Program-made: the position numbers and the translations under genes
Notes under the pieces: model-generated
What the model was told of the DNA's origin: nothing
The model's database searches: none
Seen by the model: the letters and a program-made list of their open reading frames with translations, nothing else
Shown: in pieces, positions 17,802 to 26,453 of the stretch
How the letters are laid out: the number at the start of each line of letters is the position of its first letter
Position numbering within the stretch: position 1 is the first letter of the stretch
From: Paludibacter sp.
GTDB taxonomy: Bacteria; Bacteroidota; Bacteroidia; Bacteroidales; Paludibacteraceae
Direction: 5' to 3'
Length of the DNA stretch: 64,000 nt
Assembly: GCA_028710895.1 (NCBI GenBank)
Contig: JAQTTH010000001.1
Coordinates: 1 to 64,000, forward strand

Positions 17802-18926
17802 TTATTCAACTTTTAATCCCTGTCGGAATTCAGTGGGTGTGAGGTTGGTATATTTCTTAAATGTTTTATTAAAACTGCTTTTTGAACCGAACCCACATTC
17901 GGAACCAATTGCTTCCATTGTAACTTTTCCTAAATTATTGGAACTAAGAATTCGCTTGGCTTCATTAATTCGTTGTTCATTTATAAATTCCGGAAAGCTC
18001 TTTTCAAATCGTTGGTTCAAAATATTTGATAAATGGTGAACAGAAATTCCTATTCTTTCAGAAACGGCTTGTATATTGCAGTCTTCTTTAAGATGGGGCT
18101 TAAATTCTTCCATATAATGTAACAAGGTTTTCAAATAATCTTCTGCTAATTGCTCATCTATTATGAGATTTGGATCTTTGTTTGTCGACAATACAACTTC
18201 TTCATCCGAAATGAAAATCTCGGTTTGCCACACAGATTTAAAGAATATATACAAAAACTGAATGTCCATTCCCAGTTGACCGATTATAATATTGGCCCTT
18301 TCATTTGCCAGGTAAAAACACAAGGGAGCAGAAAAAAGAATAAAACCAATATTCATCAAGACAAACAATCTCAACCAGGAGATATCTATCAGGATATTAT
18401 TAGTCAACACCTTTGTTGAAACTTTTAATTGTTTGTTGATAAGAGAGAAACTAAGAAGCAGGTAAACAATCATCTGTGTATATAGCGCCACGTTCAACAG
18501 ATTGTTTTCAAGCGTTCCATCCCTGAAGTCAACAATCAACCAGTTTAAGCGTTCCTGATAACTGAGTGTAACAAAGTACGCATTGAAGATGATATAGGGA
18601 ACAAACGGAATTAAATGGCTTAATATCTTCCATTCGAGAAAAATGATTGGTTTATTTAATACCGAAAGCACATAAAAATAAATGCAGGGCCCCATCATTA
18701 ACAGGAAAATCCCATCTATAGGAGAATAATACCGTAATAATGAATAGTGTTTATCAATAAGCGAAGTATAATGAAATGATACTAAGATGCAGTAGATAAA
18801 CAGTGTAAAAAAGAAAATACCAAGAATGTTGTTTGATTTCTTATTTGGCGTTTTTTTCAGGAACGTAACAATAGCCAATAGCAAGAAATTAAATCCGGAA
18901 GCAAGTGTTATATATTTTAGAAACAT
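17802..18926 (-). CDS. Membrane-anchored AraC-family transcription regulator
   Basis: The protein has 374 residues. The N-terminal 230 or so form about seven hydrophobic helices. The C-terminal 110 residues are an AraC-type double helix-turn-helix with I-G-I-S-V-H-H-L-S-N-I-L-N-Q, then I-N-E-A-K-R-I-L, then I-G-S-E-C-G-F-G-S-K-S-S-F-N-K-T-F-K-K-Y-T-N-L-T-P-T-E-F-R. This seven-helix plus AraC arrangement is common in Bacteroidetes and suggests a sensor in the inner membrane acting on DNA directly. It is monocistronic. Its signal and targets are unknown, and it shares no clear context with nuo or lipA. Confidence 0.9.
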   Translation of the reverse strand: MFLKYITLASGFNFLLLAIVTFLKKTPNKKSNNILGIFFFTLFIYCILVSFHYTSLIDKHYSLLRYYSPIDGIFLLMMGPCIYFYVLSVLNKPIIFLEWKILSHLIPFVPYIIFNAYFVTLSYQERLNWLIVDFRDGTLENNLLNVALYTQMIVYLLLSFSLINKQLKVSTKVLTNNILIDISWLRLFVLMNIGFILFSAPLCFYLANERANIIIGQLGMDIQFLYIFFKSVWQTEIFISDEEVVLSTNKDPNLIIDEQLAEDYLKTLLHYMEEFKPHLKEDCNIQAVSERIGISVHHLSNILNQRFEKSFPEFINEQRINEAKRILSSNNLGKVTMEAIGSECGFGSKSSFNKTFKKYTNLTPTEFRQGLKVE

Positions 18927-19089
18927 AAAGTAGTGCTAGCTGAATGATTTATGCAAAGAAAGTAAAAAATTTTAATAATAACGAATGAAACCCTTATTTA
19001 TTCAGGGATTTCACGATTTTTTTTCAAATAGATAATGCTAATTAATCAGCTTAAAATAAAACCCGATTACCCAAATCAATTGGTTTTTG

Positions 19090-19097
19090 TATCTTTG
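19090..19097 (+). promoter_or_regulatory. -7 box upstream of lipA
   Basis: TATCTTTG matches TAnnTTTG exactly and lies 26 bp before the lipA start, giving a very short leader. No TTG lies at the expected -33 distance, so the upstream half is weak. Confidence 0.5.
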
Positions 19098-19123
19098 CGC
19101 GACAAAATTTTAAAATTATTATC

Positions 19124-19969
19124 ATGACATATCTCAAAAAACCAGACTGGTTAAAAATAAGACTTCATAGTGAACAAGAGTTTGCAAATGTAAATCAAGT
19201 CATCAAACAACACGGACTTCATACAATTTGTACAAGCGGTCGTTGTCCAAATCTCAGCGAATGTTGGAGCAGGGGAACAGCAACGCTAATGATATTGGGA
19301 GAAGTATGCACACGTTCATGCAAATTCTGCAATACACTTACCGGGCGTCCTCTCCCACTCGATCCGACAGAGCCAAAGAAAGTTGCAGAGTCAATCCGCT
19401 TGATGAAATTACAACATGCAGTTATTACGTCTGTCGATCGTGACGATTTGAGCGATGGTGGAGCCGCTGCTTGGGCCGAAACCATTCGTGAGGTCAAAAT
19501 ATTGAATCCTCAGACAACCCTGGAAGTATTGATTCCAGACTTTGATGGAAAAACAGAATTGATTGATTTGATTATAAACGAAAAACCAAACATAATTTCG
19601 CACAACCTGGAAACTGTTCGCAGCCTAACACCCCAAATACGAACAAAAGCAAGATACGATACCAGTTTAAAAGTATTAGAACACATTGCATCAAGAGGTA
19701 TAGAAGCAAAAACAGGAATTATGCTTGGACTTGGAGAAACAGAAGAAGAAGTGTTGACATTAATGGGCGATGCACTTGCTCACGGATGCACAATTCTTAC
19801 AATTGGTCAGTACATGCAACCATCAAGAAAAAATGTTGCAGTAAGTGCCTATATTACTCCCGAAAAATTTGATGAATATAAACAAATAGCCCTGAATAAA
19901 GGATTCAGACAAGTTGAAAGCGGACCTCTTGTTCGTTCATCATATCACGCCGAAAAACATATCCAATAA
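19124..19969 (+). CDS. lipA: Lipoyl synthase
   Basis: The protein has 281 residues and is a radical-SAM enzyme that inserts two sulfur atoms into protein-bound octanoyl groups to make lipoate, the cofactor of 2-oxoacid dehydrogenases and the glycine cleavage system. The auxiliary-cluster cysteines C36, C41 and C47 (C-T-S-G-R-C-P-N-L-S-E-C) and the SAM-cluster cysteines C62, C66 and C69 (C-T-R-S-C-K-F-C) are all present. So is the C-terminal R-S-S-Y-H-A-E motif, whose Ser binds the auxiliary cluster. No lipB lies beside it. It is a single-gene unit with its own promoter. Confidence 0.97.
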   Translation: MTYLKKPDWLKIRLHSEQEFANVNQVIKQHGLHTICTSGRCPNLSECWSRGTATLMILGEVCTRSCKFCNTLTGRPLPLDPTEPKKVAESIRLMKLQHAVITSVDRDDLSDGGAAAWAETIREVKILNPQTTLEVLIPDFDGKTELIDLIINEKPNIISHNLETVRSLTPQIRTKARYDTSLKVLEHIASRGIEAKTGIMLGLGETEEEVLTLMGDALAHGCTILTIGQYMQPSRKNVAVSAYITPEKFDEYKQIALNKGFRQVESGPLVRSSYHAEKHIQ

Positions 19970-20117
19970 TTTTAACAAATGAATTACTAGCAGCAATTCA
20001 TTCTATTATTTTGCGACATTTTTTGTATTAAGATTCAATAAATATAAATTGTAATTAGTACAAATATTAAATAATTCTAATTATTGCAATTTACTTAATA
20101 ATATTCCATTAAAGATG

Positions 20118-20147
20118 GTTGTAATTAAAAAATAACCTATATATTTG
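20118..20147 (+). promoter_or_regulatory. Promoter of the ECF sigma gene with a long leader
   Basis: GTTG (20118-20121) and TATATTTG (20140-20147) are 18 nt apart and match the Bacteroidetes promoter pattern. Transcription would start near 20154, leaving a leader of about 190 nt before the ATG at 20344. The leader contains two fold-back elements: CGAAAAT/ATTTTCG at about 20151-20176 and TAGTGC/GCACTA near 20290-20309. Confidence 0.5.
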
Positions 20148-20343
20148 TATCGAAAATCTAGAACAAATATTTTCGAAGGAGATCTTTATTTACTATTCTT
20201 CAGTATAGACAACTGACAATCATTTACTTATTTCTATTTCAGAAATTATTTTTCAAAAAACGATTCGTTTTAGATGAACTATTAATGACTAGTGCTTTAC
20301 GTGCACTAACTTACATTTTATTCACACATAAAACTATTTCAGT

Positions 20344-20850
20344 ATGAAAAACATTCAATTTGAAAACGAATTAGTAGCGCTCCAAAGTAACATGCGTAAC
20401 TTTGCTTTCTCACTAACATTAAACCGTGACGATGCAGAAGACTTGTTGCAAGACACTACTCTTAAGGTATTGGATAATCAGGAAAAATTCACTGACAATG
20501 TCAATTTCAAAGGCTGGGTTCTAACAATTATGAAGAATATCTTCATAAACAACTACCGTAAGATTGTACGCAACCAAACAGTTGTTGACAAAACTGAAGA
20601 TTTACATCATTTAAATTTGCCTCAAAACTCGGGTTTTGATAGTCCGGAAGGTTCATATGCTATTGGTGAAATTACAAATAGTATTGCAGCATTCGCCGAT
20701 GAATACCGCGTTCCTTTCTCTATGCACATTCAGGGATTTAAATACGAAGAAATTGCTCAAACAATGAATCTTCCAATAGGAACTGTAAAAAGCCGTATTT
20801 TCCTTGCTCGCAAACGCCTTCAGGAACAATTAAAAGATTACCGTTACTAA
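20344..20850 (+). CDS. ECF-type RNA polymerase sigma factor
   Basis: The protein has 168 residues. Region 2 is at about residues 10-75 (R-D-D-A-E-D-L-L-Q-D-T-T-L-K-V-L, then G-W-V-L-T-I-M-K-N-I-F-I-N). Region 4 is at about 115-165 (Y-E-E-I-A-Q-T-M-N-L-P-I-G-T-V-K-S-R-I-F-L-A-R-K-R-L). No anti-sigma gene follows: a terminator comes 20 bp after the stop and the next gene is on the other strand. A stand-alone ECF sigma with a long leader suggests control of its own synthesis rather than by an adjacent membrane anti-sigma. The regulon is not visible here. Confidence 0.93.
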   Translation: MKNIQFENELVALQSNMRNFAFSLTLNRDDAEDLLQDTTLKVLDNQEKFTDNVNFKGWVLTIMKNIFINNYRKIVRNQTVVDKTEDLHHLNLPQNSGFDSPEGSYAIGEITNSIAAFADEYRVPFSMHIQGFKYEEIAQTMNLPIGTVKSRIFLARKRLQEQLKDYRY

Positions 20851-20868
20851 ACAAAATATACTTTAAAT

Positions 20869-20903
20869 AAAAAATCCTCAACCTATCAGTTGAGGATTTT
20901 TTA
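20869..20903. terminator. Terminator between the sigma gene and the usp-like gene
   Basis: AAAAATCCTCAAC and GTTGAGGATTTTTT frame the loop CTATCA. A and T tracts on both sides let it serve the plus-strand sigma gene and the convergent minus-strand gene. Confidence 0.9.
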
Positions 20904-20922
20904 TTTTTACAAATTCAGTTGA

Positions 20923-21678
20923 TTAATCACACAGCGCATATAAATCTCCGCGTGGATTAACCAACAAAACAGGAGTATCCGATTTCTTTATTACGTGATA
21001 TTCTTTGGGCCCAAAAAGAATATCATCAAGGCCATAATCCCGCGAAGCAGAAACAATAATTAATCCTGCCTGATAATTCTCAGCGACCTGAATTGACTCA
21101 ATTTCTACTTTAAAGCTATCTTTAGTTGCTTTATCCAAACTGTATTTAAAATCAAACTTATCAAACAAGTCTTTCATTTTCTGAGCATTAGTAGCAGCTT
21201 TTGAGCCATAATCGTTTGCCAGGAGCATTTTGATTTCAGATCCACAAAAACGTCCGAATGCTGCTGCAAACTGTGCTTTCTCCAATTCTTCTTCCAGGAA
21301 GCCAATTGGAAGAATTACTCTCGATAAATCCAAGGCTTTAAATGAATCTTTGTAGAACAGATAAGGAATTCGCAACTCACGACAATCACTCAGCACAGCA
21401 CGAATCGTCTTCGTTTTTTCTACCATCAATTGAATAAACAAAAACGACACTTCAAGCTCTTCACAAATTAATGACAGAATACCCGATTTAGAATCGCGAA
21501 ATATAATCGGTGCACCAGGCAACAAATCATTCAGTATTTCTCTCTGTTTGGCAATAAGAGTATCAGAATCAGCAAAACTCAACACCGAAAATGTCTTTCC
21601 AAGTTGAGTTGCCAACTTAGAAGCACTTTGAAGTAATACTTTTGCTGTATCGATTTGCTGAATCTGAACTAAAATCAT
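20923..21678 (-). CDS. Universal stress protein-like protein
   Basis: The protein has 251 residues and resembles two tandem Usp-like alpha/beta halves, at about residues 1-115 and 120-240. The second half has I-K-M-L-L-A-N-D-Y-G and the typical closing pattern L-I-I-V-S-A-S-R-D-Y-G ... P-V-L-L-V-N-P-R-G-D-L. A clear G-x2-G-x9-G ATP loop is not visible, so nucleotide binding is doubtful. It starts 21 bp after the murF-alr stop and is probably the last gene of that transcript. Confidence 0.75.
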   Translation of the reverse strand: MILVQIQQIDTAKVLLQSASKLATQLGKTFSVLSFADSDTLIAKQREILNDLLPGAPIIFRDSKSGILSLICEELEVSFLFIQLMVEKTKTIRAVLSDCRELRIPYLFYKDSFKALDLSRVILPIGFLEEELEKAQFAAAFGRFCGSEIKMLLANDYGSKAATNAQKMKDLFDKFDFKYSLDKATKDSFKVEIESIQVAENYQAGLIIVSASRDYGLDDILFGPKEYHVIKKSDTPVLLVNPRGDLYALCD

Positions 21679-21699
21679 TATTTTGTAATTATCAAATAG

Positions 21700-24159
21700 T
21701 TATTCCTGAAAATAAACTCTTTTCACTCTTCTTGAAACACTTGTAAGTACTTCATACGGAATAGTCTTCAACCAACCTGCAACTTCAGAAATAGTCAAAT
21801 GATCGCCAAATATTTCAACCTGATCACCTTCGTTTGCTTCTACTCCAGTAACATCAATCATTATCAGATCCATACACACATTACCAATTACTTTTGCACG
21901 TTGCCCGTTGATAAGAACCTCACCCACTCCATTGCCCAATTTACGGTCAAAACCATCTGCATAACCAATCGGAATAATAGCGATACGTTTATCAGTTGCA
22001 ACTATACCTTTTCGGCTATAACCAACCGTTTCACCGGCTTTTACATTTTTTATCTGCAAAATAACGGTTTTCAGTGCACAAACCTGTTTCAGGTTGGCTT
22101 CGGGCAAAGAACTGATACCATAATGACCAATTCCGAGACGAACCATATCAAACTGATATTCGGGGAAACGCTCTATACCTGCCGAGTTGAGGATATGACG
22201 CATAATGTAGTGAGAAAATGTAGCTGAAAACTGATCGGCACAAGCAGTAAATATGCTCATTTGCTGACGTGTAAATGCATCAAATTTTGCATCATCAGAA
22301 CCTGATAAGTGTGAGAATACAGATCGTACTTTTACCTGATTCTGCCCTTTCAATTTTGTAAGAAGTGACTCCATATCGTGCGGTTCAAAACCAAGACGGT
22401 GCATACCGCTATCTATCTTTACATGAATTGGATAATCTGTAATTCCGAGTTTTTCGGCTGCAGATATAAACGCCTCGAGCAAACGGAAACTATAAATCTC
22501 CGGTTCCAGCTTATTATCGAAAATCATTCCGAAGCTACCCTTCTCGGGATTCATAACTACAATCGGAATTCGAATACCTTCGCAACGTAATTCGGCACCC
22601 TCATCAGCAACCGCAACAGCCAGATAATCGCAACGATGATGTTGCAACGTGCGTGCAACCTCCACCGATCCACTTCCATATGCAAAAGCTTTCACCATAC
22701 ACATCATCTTAGTTTTTGGTCGAAGTTTTGAGCGGAAATAATTCAGATTATCTACCAATGCATTCAGGTTTACTTCCAGAATAGTTTCGTGCGTTATCAA
22801 TTCCAGCTTTTCAGAAATATCTTCAAAATGAAAAGTGCGGGAGCCTTTCAGCAGGATTATTTCATTCTGAAACTCACGAATAAGTGTAGATTTCAGAAAA
22901 TCTTCAGTGTCTTTAAAAAATACTTCTTCAGCCAGTTTGAATTTCCCTGCATGATTTGAGATTTCAGGACCGATACCAATTATGCGCTTCACACTCTTGT
23001 TGGCGACTAAATCAGCAACAATTTTATACAATTCGTCCGACGATAAACCGGTTTGTAAGATATCTGACAGGATAAGGGTTTTTGATAAGTTTTTGGCTGT
23101 TGCCTGTTGATTCAGAAAATCAAGTGCAATGCTCAACGAATTCAAATCGGAATTATAGCTATCGTTGATAATCAGACAGTCACGAACACCTTCTTTCACT
23201 TCCAAGCGCATAGCAACAGCTTCAAGAAGTAATATGCGTTTGCTTATTTCATCTGTTCCTATTCCTAAATGAAGCATTACAGCCACACACTGCAATGAAT
23301 TCTCAATGGAAGCATCGTCGGTAAATGGTATAACTATGGTTGATTCGGTCCCACTAAATCTGAAAGTCACTGTTGTGTTAGAAACAGTTTTTTCTACTTT
23401 CAGTATTTGAACAGTTGCTTTATCGCTTTTGCCCCATGAAAAGAATCTACCTTTAAAACCCGATTGAGCAATTGAAATTTCAACCAATTTATTGTCAGAG
23501 CAATAAACCAGTGTTTGAGCATTTATAAACAACTTCAGTTTTTCCTCACATTTCTGTTTCAGACCATTGAAATTTTCCTGATGTGCCTCTCCCAAATTGG
23601 TAAAAATACCTATAGTCGGTTGAATGATTGGTTGAAGGTGTTCCATTTCATGCATTTGGGAAATACCCGCTTCGAAAATGCCTAATTGCGTATTTTCACT
23701 CATGGCCCAAACCGAAAGTGGTACGCCTATTTGAGAGTTATAACTACGCGGAGAACGGGTAATGTTGTAATCAACATGTAAAAGCTGGTATAGCCACTCT
23801 TTAACCACTGTTTTTCCATTGCTACCCGTTATCCCAATTACCGGAATATTGAATTCGGAACGATGAGCCGCAGCAAGAATTTGTAAAGCAACAAGCGTAT
23901 CATTTACCTGAAGAAATACTGCTTCGGTCAATTTATCAAATTCCGGAAGTATTTCGCTGACAACGAAATAGCGCAGGTTTTGCTGATAAAGTTCTTCAAC
24001 ATATTTATGACCGTTGTTACGGGTTGTATGTATCGCAAAAAACAAACTCTCAGCCGGAAACGACAACGAGCGGCTATCGGTCAATAACCAATTTATATCT
24101 ACATCAGGAAGATTTAATTCCTTCACTCCTATCAGTTTTGCAATCTTATTTAGTTTCAT
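21700..24159 (-). CDS. murF-alr: Bifunctional MurF ligase / alanine racemase
   Basis: The protein has 819 residues. Residues 1-450 are MurF (UDP-MurNAc-tripeptide:D-Ala-D-Ala ligase), with the ATP loop G-I-T-G-S-N-G-K-T near residue 110 and N-D-S-Y-N-S-D near 315. Residues 455-819 are a PLP-dependent alanine racemase, with the cofactor Lys in M-V-K-A-F-A-Y-G-S-G and the C-terminal G-Y-A-D-G-F and M-D-L-I-M-I-D-V-T segments. Making D-Ala and using D-Ala-D-Ala in one chain is a known Bacteroidetes fusion. The usual V-K-A-N-A-Y-G reads V-K-A-F-A-Y-G here. Confidence 0.96.
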   Translation of the reverse strand: MKLNKIAKLIGVKELNLPDVDINWLLTDSRSLSFPAESLFFAIHTTRNNGHKYVEELYQQNLRYFVVSEILPEFDKLTEAVFLQVNDTLVALQILAAAHRSEFNIPVIGITGSNGKTVVKEWLYQLLHVDYNITRSPRSYNSQIGVPLSVWAMSENTQLGIFEAGISQMHEMEHLQPIIQPTIGIFTNLGEAHQENFNGLKQKCEEKLKLFINAQTLVYCSDNKLVEISIAQSGFKGRFFSWGKSDKATVQILKVEKTVSNTTVTFRFSGTESTIVIPFTDDASIENSLQCVAVMLHLGIGTDEISKRILLLEAVAMRLEVKEGVRDCLIINDSYNSDLNSLSIALDFLNQQATAKNLSKTLILSDILQTGLSSDELYKIVADLVANKSVKRIIGIGPEISNHAGKFKLAEEVFFKDTEDFLKSTLIREFQNEIILLKGSRTFHFEDISEKLELITHETILEVNLNALVDNLNYFRSKLRPKTKMMCMVKAFAYGSGSVEVARTLQHHRCDYLAVAVADEGAELRCEGIRIPIVVMNPEKGSFGMIFDNKLEPEIYSFRLLEAFISAAEKLGITDYPIHVKIDSGMHRLGFEPHDMESLLTKLKGQNQVKVRSVFSHLSGSDDAKFDAFTRQQMSIFTACADQFSATFSHYIMRHILNSAGIERFPEYQFDMVRLGIGHYGISSLPEANLKQVCALKTVILQIKNVKAGETVGYSRKGIVATDKRIAIIPIGYADGFDRKLGNGVGEVLINGQRAKVIGNVCMDLIMIDVTGVEANEGDQVEIFGDHLTISEVAGWLKTIPYEVLTSVSRRVKRVYFQE

Positions 24160-24210
24160 CGTTTTAGTTTCAAATTACCCCTACAATTAGAATCAAAAAA
24201 GCGATATACA

Positions 24211-24909
24211 TTATCTTCTTTTTCCGAAAATTCTCAACAAATACAAAAACAGATTAATGAAATCAAGATATAAAGTCAAAGCCCCGATAATTGCTTCTTT
24301 CTTATCTTCGTCAGTACCCTCATTACCTATCACATTGAGTTTTTTCAATTTCTGAGTATCGTAAGCTATAAGACCTACAAAAATCAACACGCCAGCGTAA
24401 GAGCTTATCCAGTATAGCATTTCGCTGTTTAAAAAGATATTCACCACCGATGCTATAATCAACCCCATTAATGCCATAATCAATATACTACCCAATTTAG
24501 TAAGATCTTTCTTCGTAAAATAACCATAGGCACTCATTGCAGCAAAAGTTCCTGCAGTAATGAAGAACACATTGGAAATAGAATCAGCAGTAAAAACAAA
24601 AAAGATGGCTGAAAGAGTCACTCCATTCAGAATGGAATATAAAACAAAAACAATTGTAGCGGTCATCGCCGACATTTTCTGAATAGCTCCAACCAATACG
24701 CCAACCAACACTAATTCAAGAATAAGCAGTCCGTAAAATACAAATCGTTCACCAAAAATAAAGTTGATTATTTCGGGAGATGTTGCTGTTCTATAAGCTA
24801 CTAATCCGGTAATTATTAATGCCATTGACATCCAACCATAAACTCTGACAAAGAATCGCTTCGTTTCAGCAATTTCTTGTTCCTTTGAAATTTCTAAAAA
24901 ATCATTCAT
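24211..24909 (-). CDS. Bax inhibitor-1 / YccA family membrane protein
   Basis: The protein has 232 residues and seven membrane helices, the normal size. Family signs are F-F-V-R-V-Y-G-W-M-S-M-A-L at the start, A-Y-G-Y-F-T-K-K-D-L-T-K-L-G in the middle, and near the C-terminus G-L-I-A-Y-D-T-Q-K-L-K-K and A-L-T-L-Y-L-D-F-I-N-L-F-L-Y-L-L-R. The two Asp residues in those last motifs form the di-aspartyl pH sensor of bacterial BI-1 calcium-leak proteins. It lies 36 bp after the phosphoesterase gene and 51 bp before murF-alr, so co-transcription is likely. Confidence 0.93.
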   Translation of the reverse strand: MNDFLEISKEQEIAETKRFFVRVYGWMSMALIITGLVAYRTATSPEIINFIFGERFVFYGLLILELVLVGVLVGAIQKMSAMTATIVFVLYSILNGVTLSAIFFVFTADSISNVFFITAGTFAAMSAYGYFTKKDLTKLGSILIMALMGLIIASVVNIFLNSEMLYWISSYAGVLIFVGLIAYDTQKLKKLNVIGNEGTDEDKKEAIIGALTLYLDFINLFLYLLRIFGKRR

Positions 24910-24945
24910 ATTACTTTATGCTTAATATATTATATAAAATTGTTA

Positions 24946-25731
24946 TTACTTTAATTCCAATGGCAATTCCACCCAAACTTGTTCAGGCTCTCCAATTTTC
25001 TTCTCGCTAACTTTCAACGTGTCAGAAACTGTAAATATTGAATAACCTCCAACGGGATTCTTTCCACGCAACGTAGAACGGTTGATAATTCCGGGAATTC
25101 CATCGTAATTAAATACTACGTTTCGATGGTAATGACCACCCAGAACAGCTTTTACAGTATATTTATGAAACAAGTCGGTCAAATCCATCCAGTTATCAAC
25201 ATCGCCGCCCTGTAATGGATAATGGGTGATTATGAATACAGGAATATTTCCACTATTTTTATTTAACTCTGCACTAAGCCATGAAAACGACTGGTTATCA
25301 ACATGTCCTACAGCTCCTTTCGTTGCAGGTCCGGTATGAAAACCAAGGAACAGAAAGTCATTGTATTTAAAAGAGAATTTTTCGCTACCAAAAACCCGAT
25401 TAAAATAAGCCAAACCACCCTTTTCGAAATTTAAATCATGATTGCCCGTGGTAATATGATATGGAACTTTTAGTTTATCAAGCAGGCTTTTCGCAATTAC
25501 AAATGATACACTATCAGCTGATTGCGTAATATCGCCCGAAACGACTACAAAGTCAATTCCTTTTTGTGCATTAACCTCATTAACTGCATTTTGAAGATCT
25601 TGGGAAGGCAACGGATTTGAAGCTGATATATGAAGGTCGGTAAAAAAAGCAAAACTAAACGGCTTTGTTGCAGAAACAGGAAGCTGAATCTGAAAAAGCA
25701 ACAGGATAAAAAATAGATAGATTTTTCTCAT
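24946..25731 (-). CDS. Secreted calcineurin-like metallophosphoesterase
   Basis: The protein has 261 residues from the ATG at 25731, where a signal peptide starts (hydrophobic run ending V-S-A). An ATG at 25845 would add 38 residues, but it lies upstream of the -7 box at 25790-25797 and inside a terminator stem. The metal ligands are seen in order: F-F-T-D-L-H, V-V-S-G-D-I-T, T-G-N-H-D, T-H-Y-P-L and G-G-H-Y-H. It should be a periplasmic or surface phosphoesterase with a two-metal centre. Its substrate is unknown. Confidence 0.9.
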   Translation of the reverse strand: MRKIYLFFILLLFQIQLPVSATKPFSFAFFTDLHISASNPLPSQDLQNAVNEVNAQKGIDFVVVSGDITQSADSVSFVIAKSLLDKLKVPYHITTGNHDLNFEKGGLAYFNRVFGSEKFSFKYNDFLFLGFHTGPATKGAVGHVDNQSFSWLSAELNKNSGNIPVFIITHYPLQGGDVDNWMDLTDLFHKYTVKAVLGGHYHRNVVFNYDGIPGIINRSTLRGKNPVGGYSIFTVSDTLKVSEKKIGEPEQVWVELPLELK

Positions 25732-25789
25732 GCGAAAGCCTAAATACAAGTCATTATGTATCTCAATTGTCAATTTGAAATTTCGACCA

Positions 25790-25797
25790 CAAAGATA
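25790..25797 (-). promoter_or_regulatory. -7 box for the phosphoesterase/BI-1/murF-alr transcript
   Basis: TATCTTTG on the minus strand matches the -7 consensus exactly and lies 58 bp before the chosen start. The -33 half is not clear. Confidence 0.5.
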
Positions 25798-25844
25798 CAA
25801 CAGCCTACACAAAATTATTCTGTAGAAAGCTAAAAGTTTTTTCA

Positions 25845-25879
25845 AAAAAAGAGCAAATCAGTAAATGATTTGCTCTTTC
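25845..25879 (-). terminator. Terminator of the acyl-CoA carboxylase operon
   Basis: AAGAGCAAATCA pairs with TGATTTGCTCTT over the loop GTAAA. On the minus strand the stem is followed by seven T residues. It stands just past the stop of the biotin carrier gene. Confidence 0.88.
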
Positions 25880-25901
25880 TATTCTTAGTATTTATAAGAA
25901 A

Positions 25902-26450
25902 TTATACGTCAATGGATTGAATCTCAACCAACAACTCGTCCTTCATAACCGATTGGCCTTGCTGAACACGAATTTTGCGTATCACACCATTACAACTAGC
26001 CGAGATTTCATTTTGCATTTTCATTGCTTCCAGACTTAAAATTGGTTCACCTTCGTTCACCAAATCACCTTCCGAAAGGAAGATATCCACAATTTTACCC
26101 GGCATTGGTGAAACGATATTGTTTTCGTCAATCTGTTTGCCATCTTTATCAATCATTCCATGACGAATGTAAGAGAACAACGACTCCAGACTGAACTTAT
26201 ATTCTACACCATTTACCTTTACAACAGCTTTGTTTTGATCACGGGATACTAATTCGCAGTGAAAACGTTTACCATTCCAGTCGAATGTGTAATGAAAGTC
26301 TTCTTGCTCTACAAAGTCAATATCCTTTTCTTCGCCATCGATAACCGGTTGCGACTCTTTCGGAATATAAATTTTATAGCGTTTGCCATTCTCACGTAAA
26401 GCAATAAACAATCGTGAAGCGTCTCTTTTATATATATATGAAGTTCCCAT
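25902..26450 (-). CDS. Biotin carboxyl carrier protein of acyl-CoA carboxylase
   Basis: The protein has 182 residues. The C-terminal 75 residues form a biotinyl domain with the attachment site E-A-M-K-M (Lys about residue 144), preceded by P-M-P-G-K-I-V. The N-terminal 105 residues are a beta-rich extension that probably docks on the partner subunits. It starts 3 bp after the biotin carboxylase stop, so the two are translationally coupled. Confidence 0.93.
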   Translation of the reverse strand: MGTSYIYKRDASRLFIALRENGKRYKIYIPKESQPVIDGEEKDIDFVEQEDFHYTFDWNGKRFHCELVSRDQNKAVVKVNGVEYKFSLESLFSYIRHGMIDKDGKQIDENNIVSPMPGKIVDIFLSEGDLVNEGEPILSLEAMKMQNEISASCNGVIRKIRVQQGQSVMKDELLVEIQSIDV

Positions 26451-26453
26451 TTT

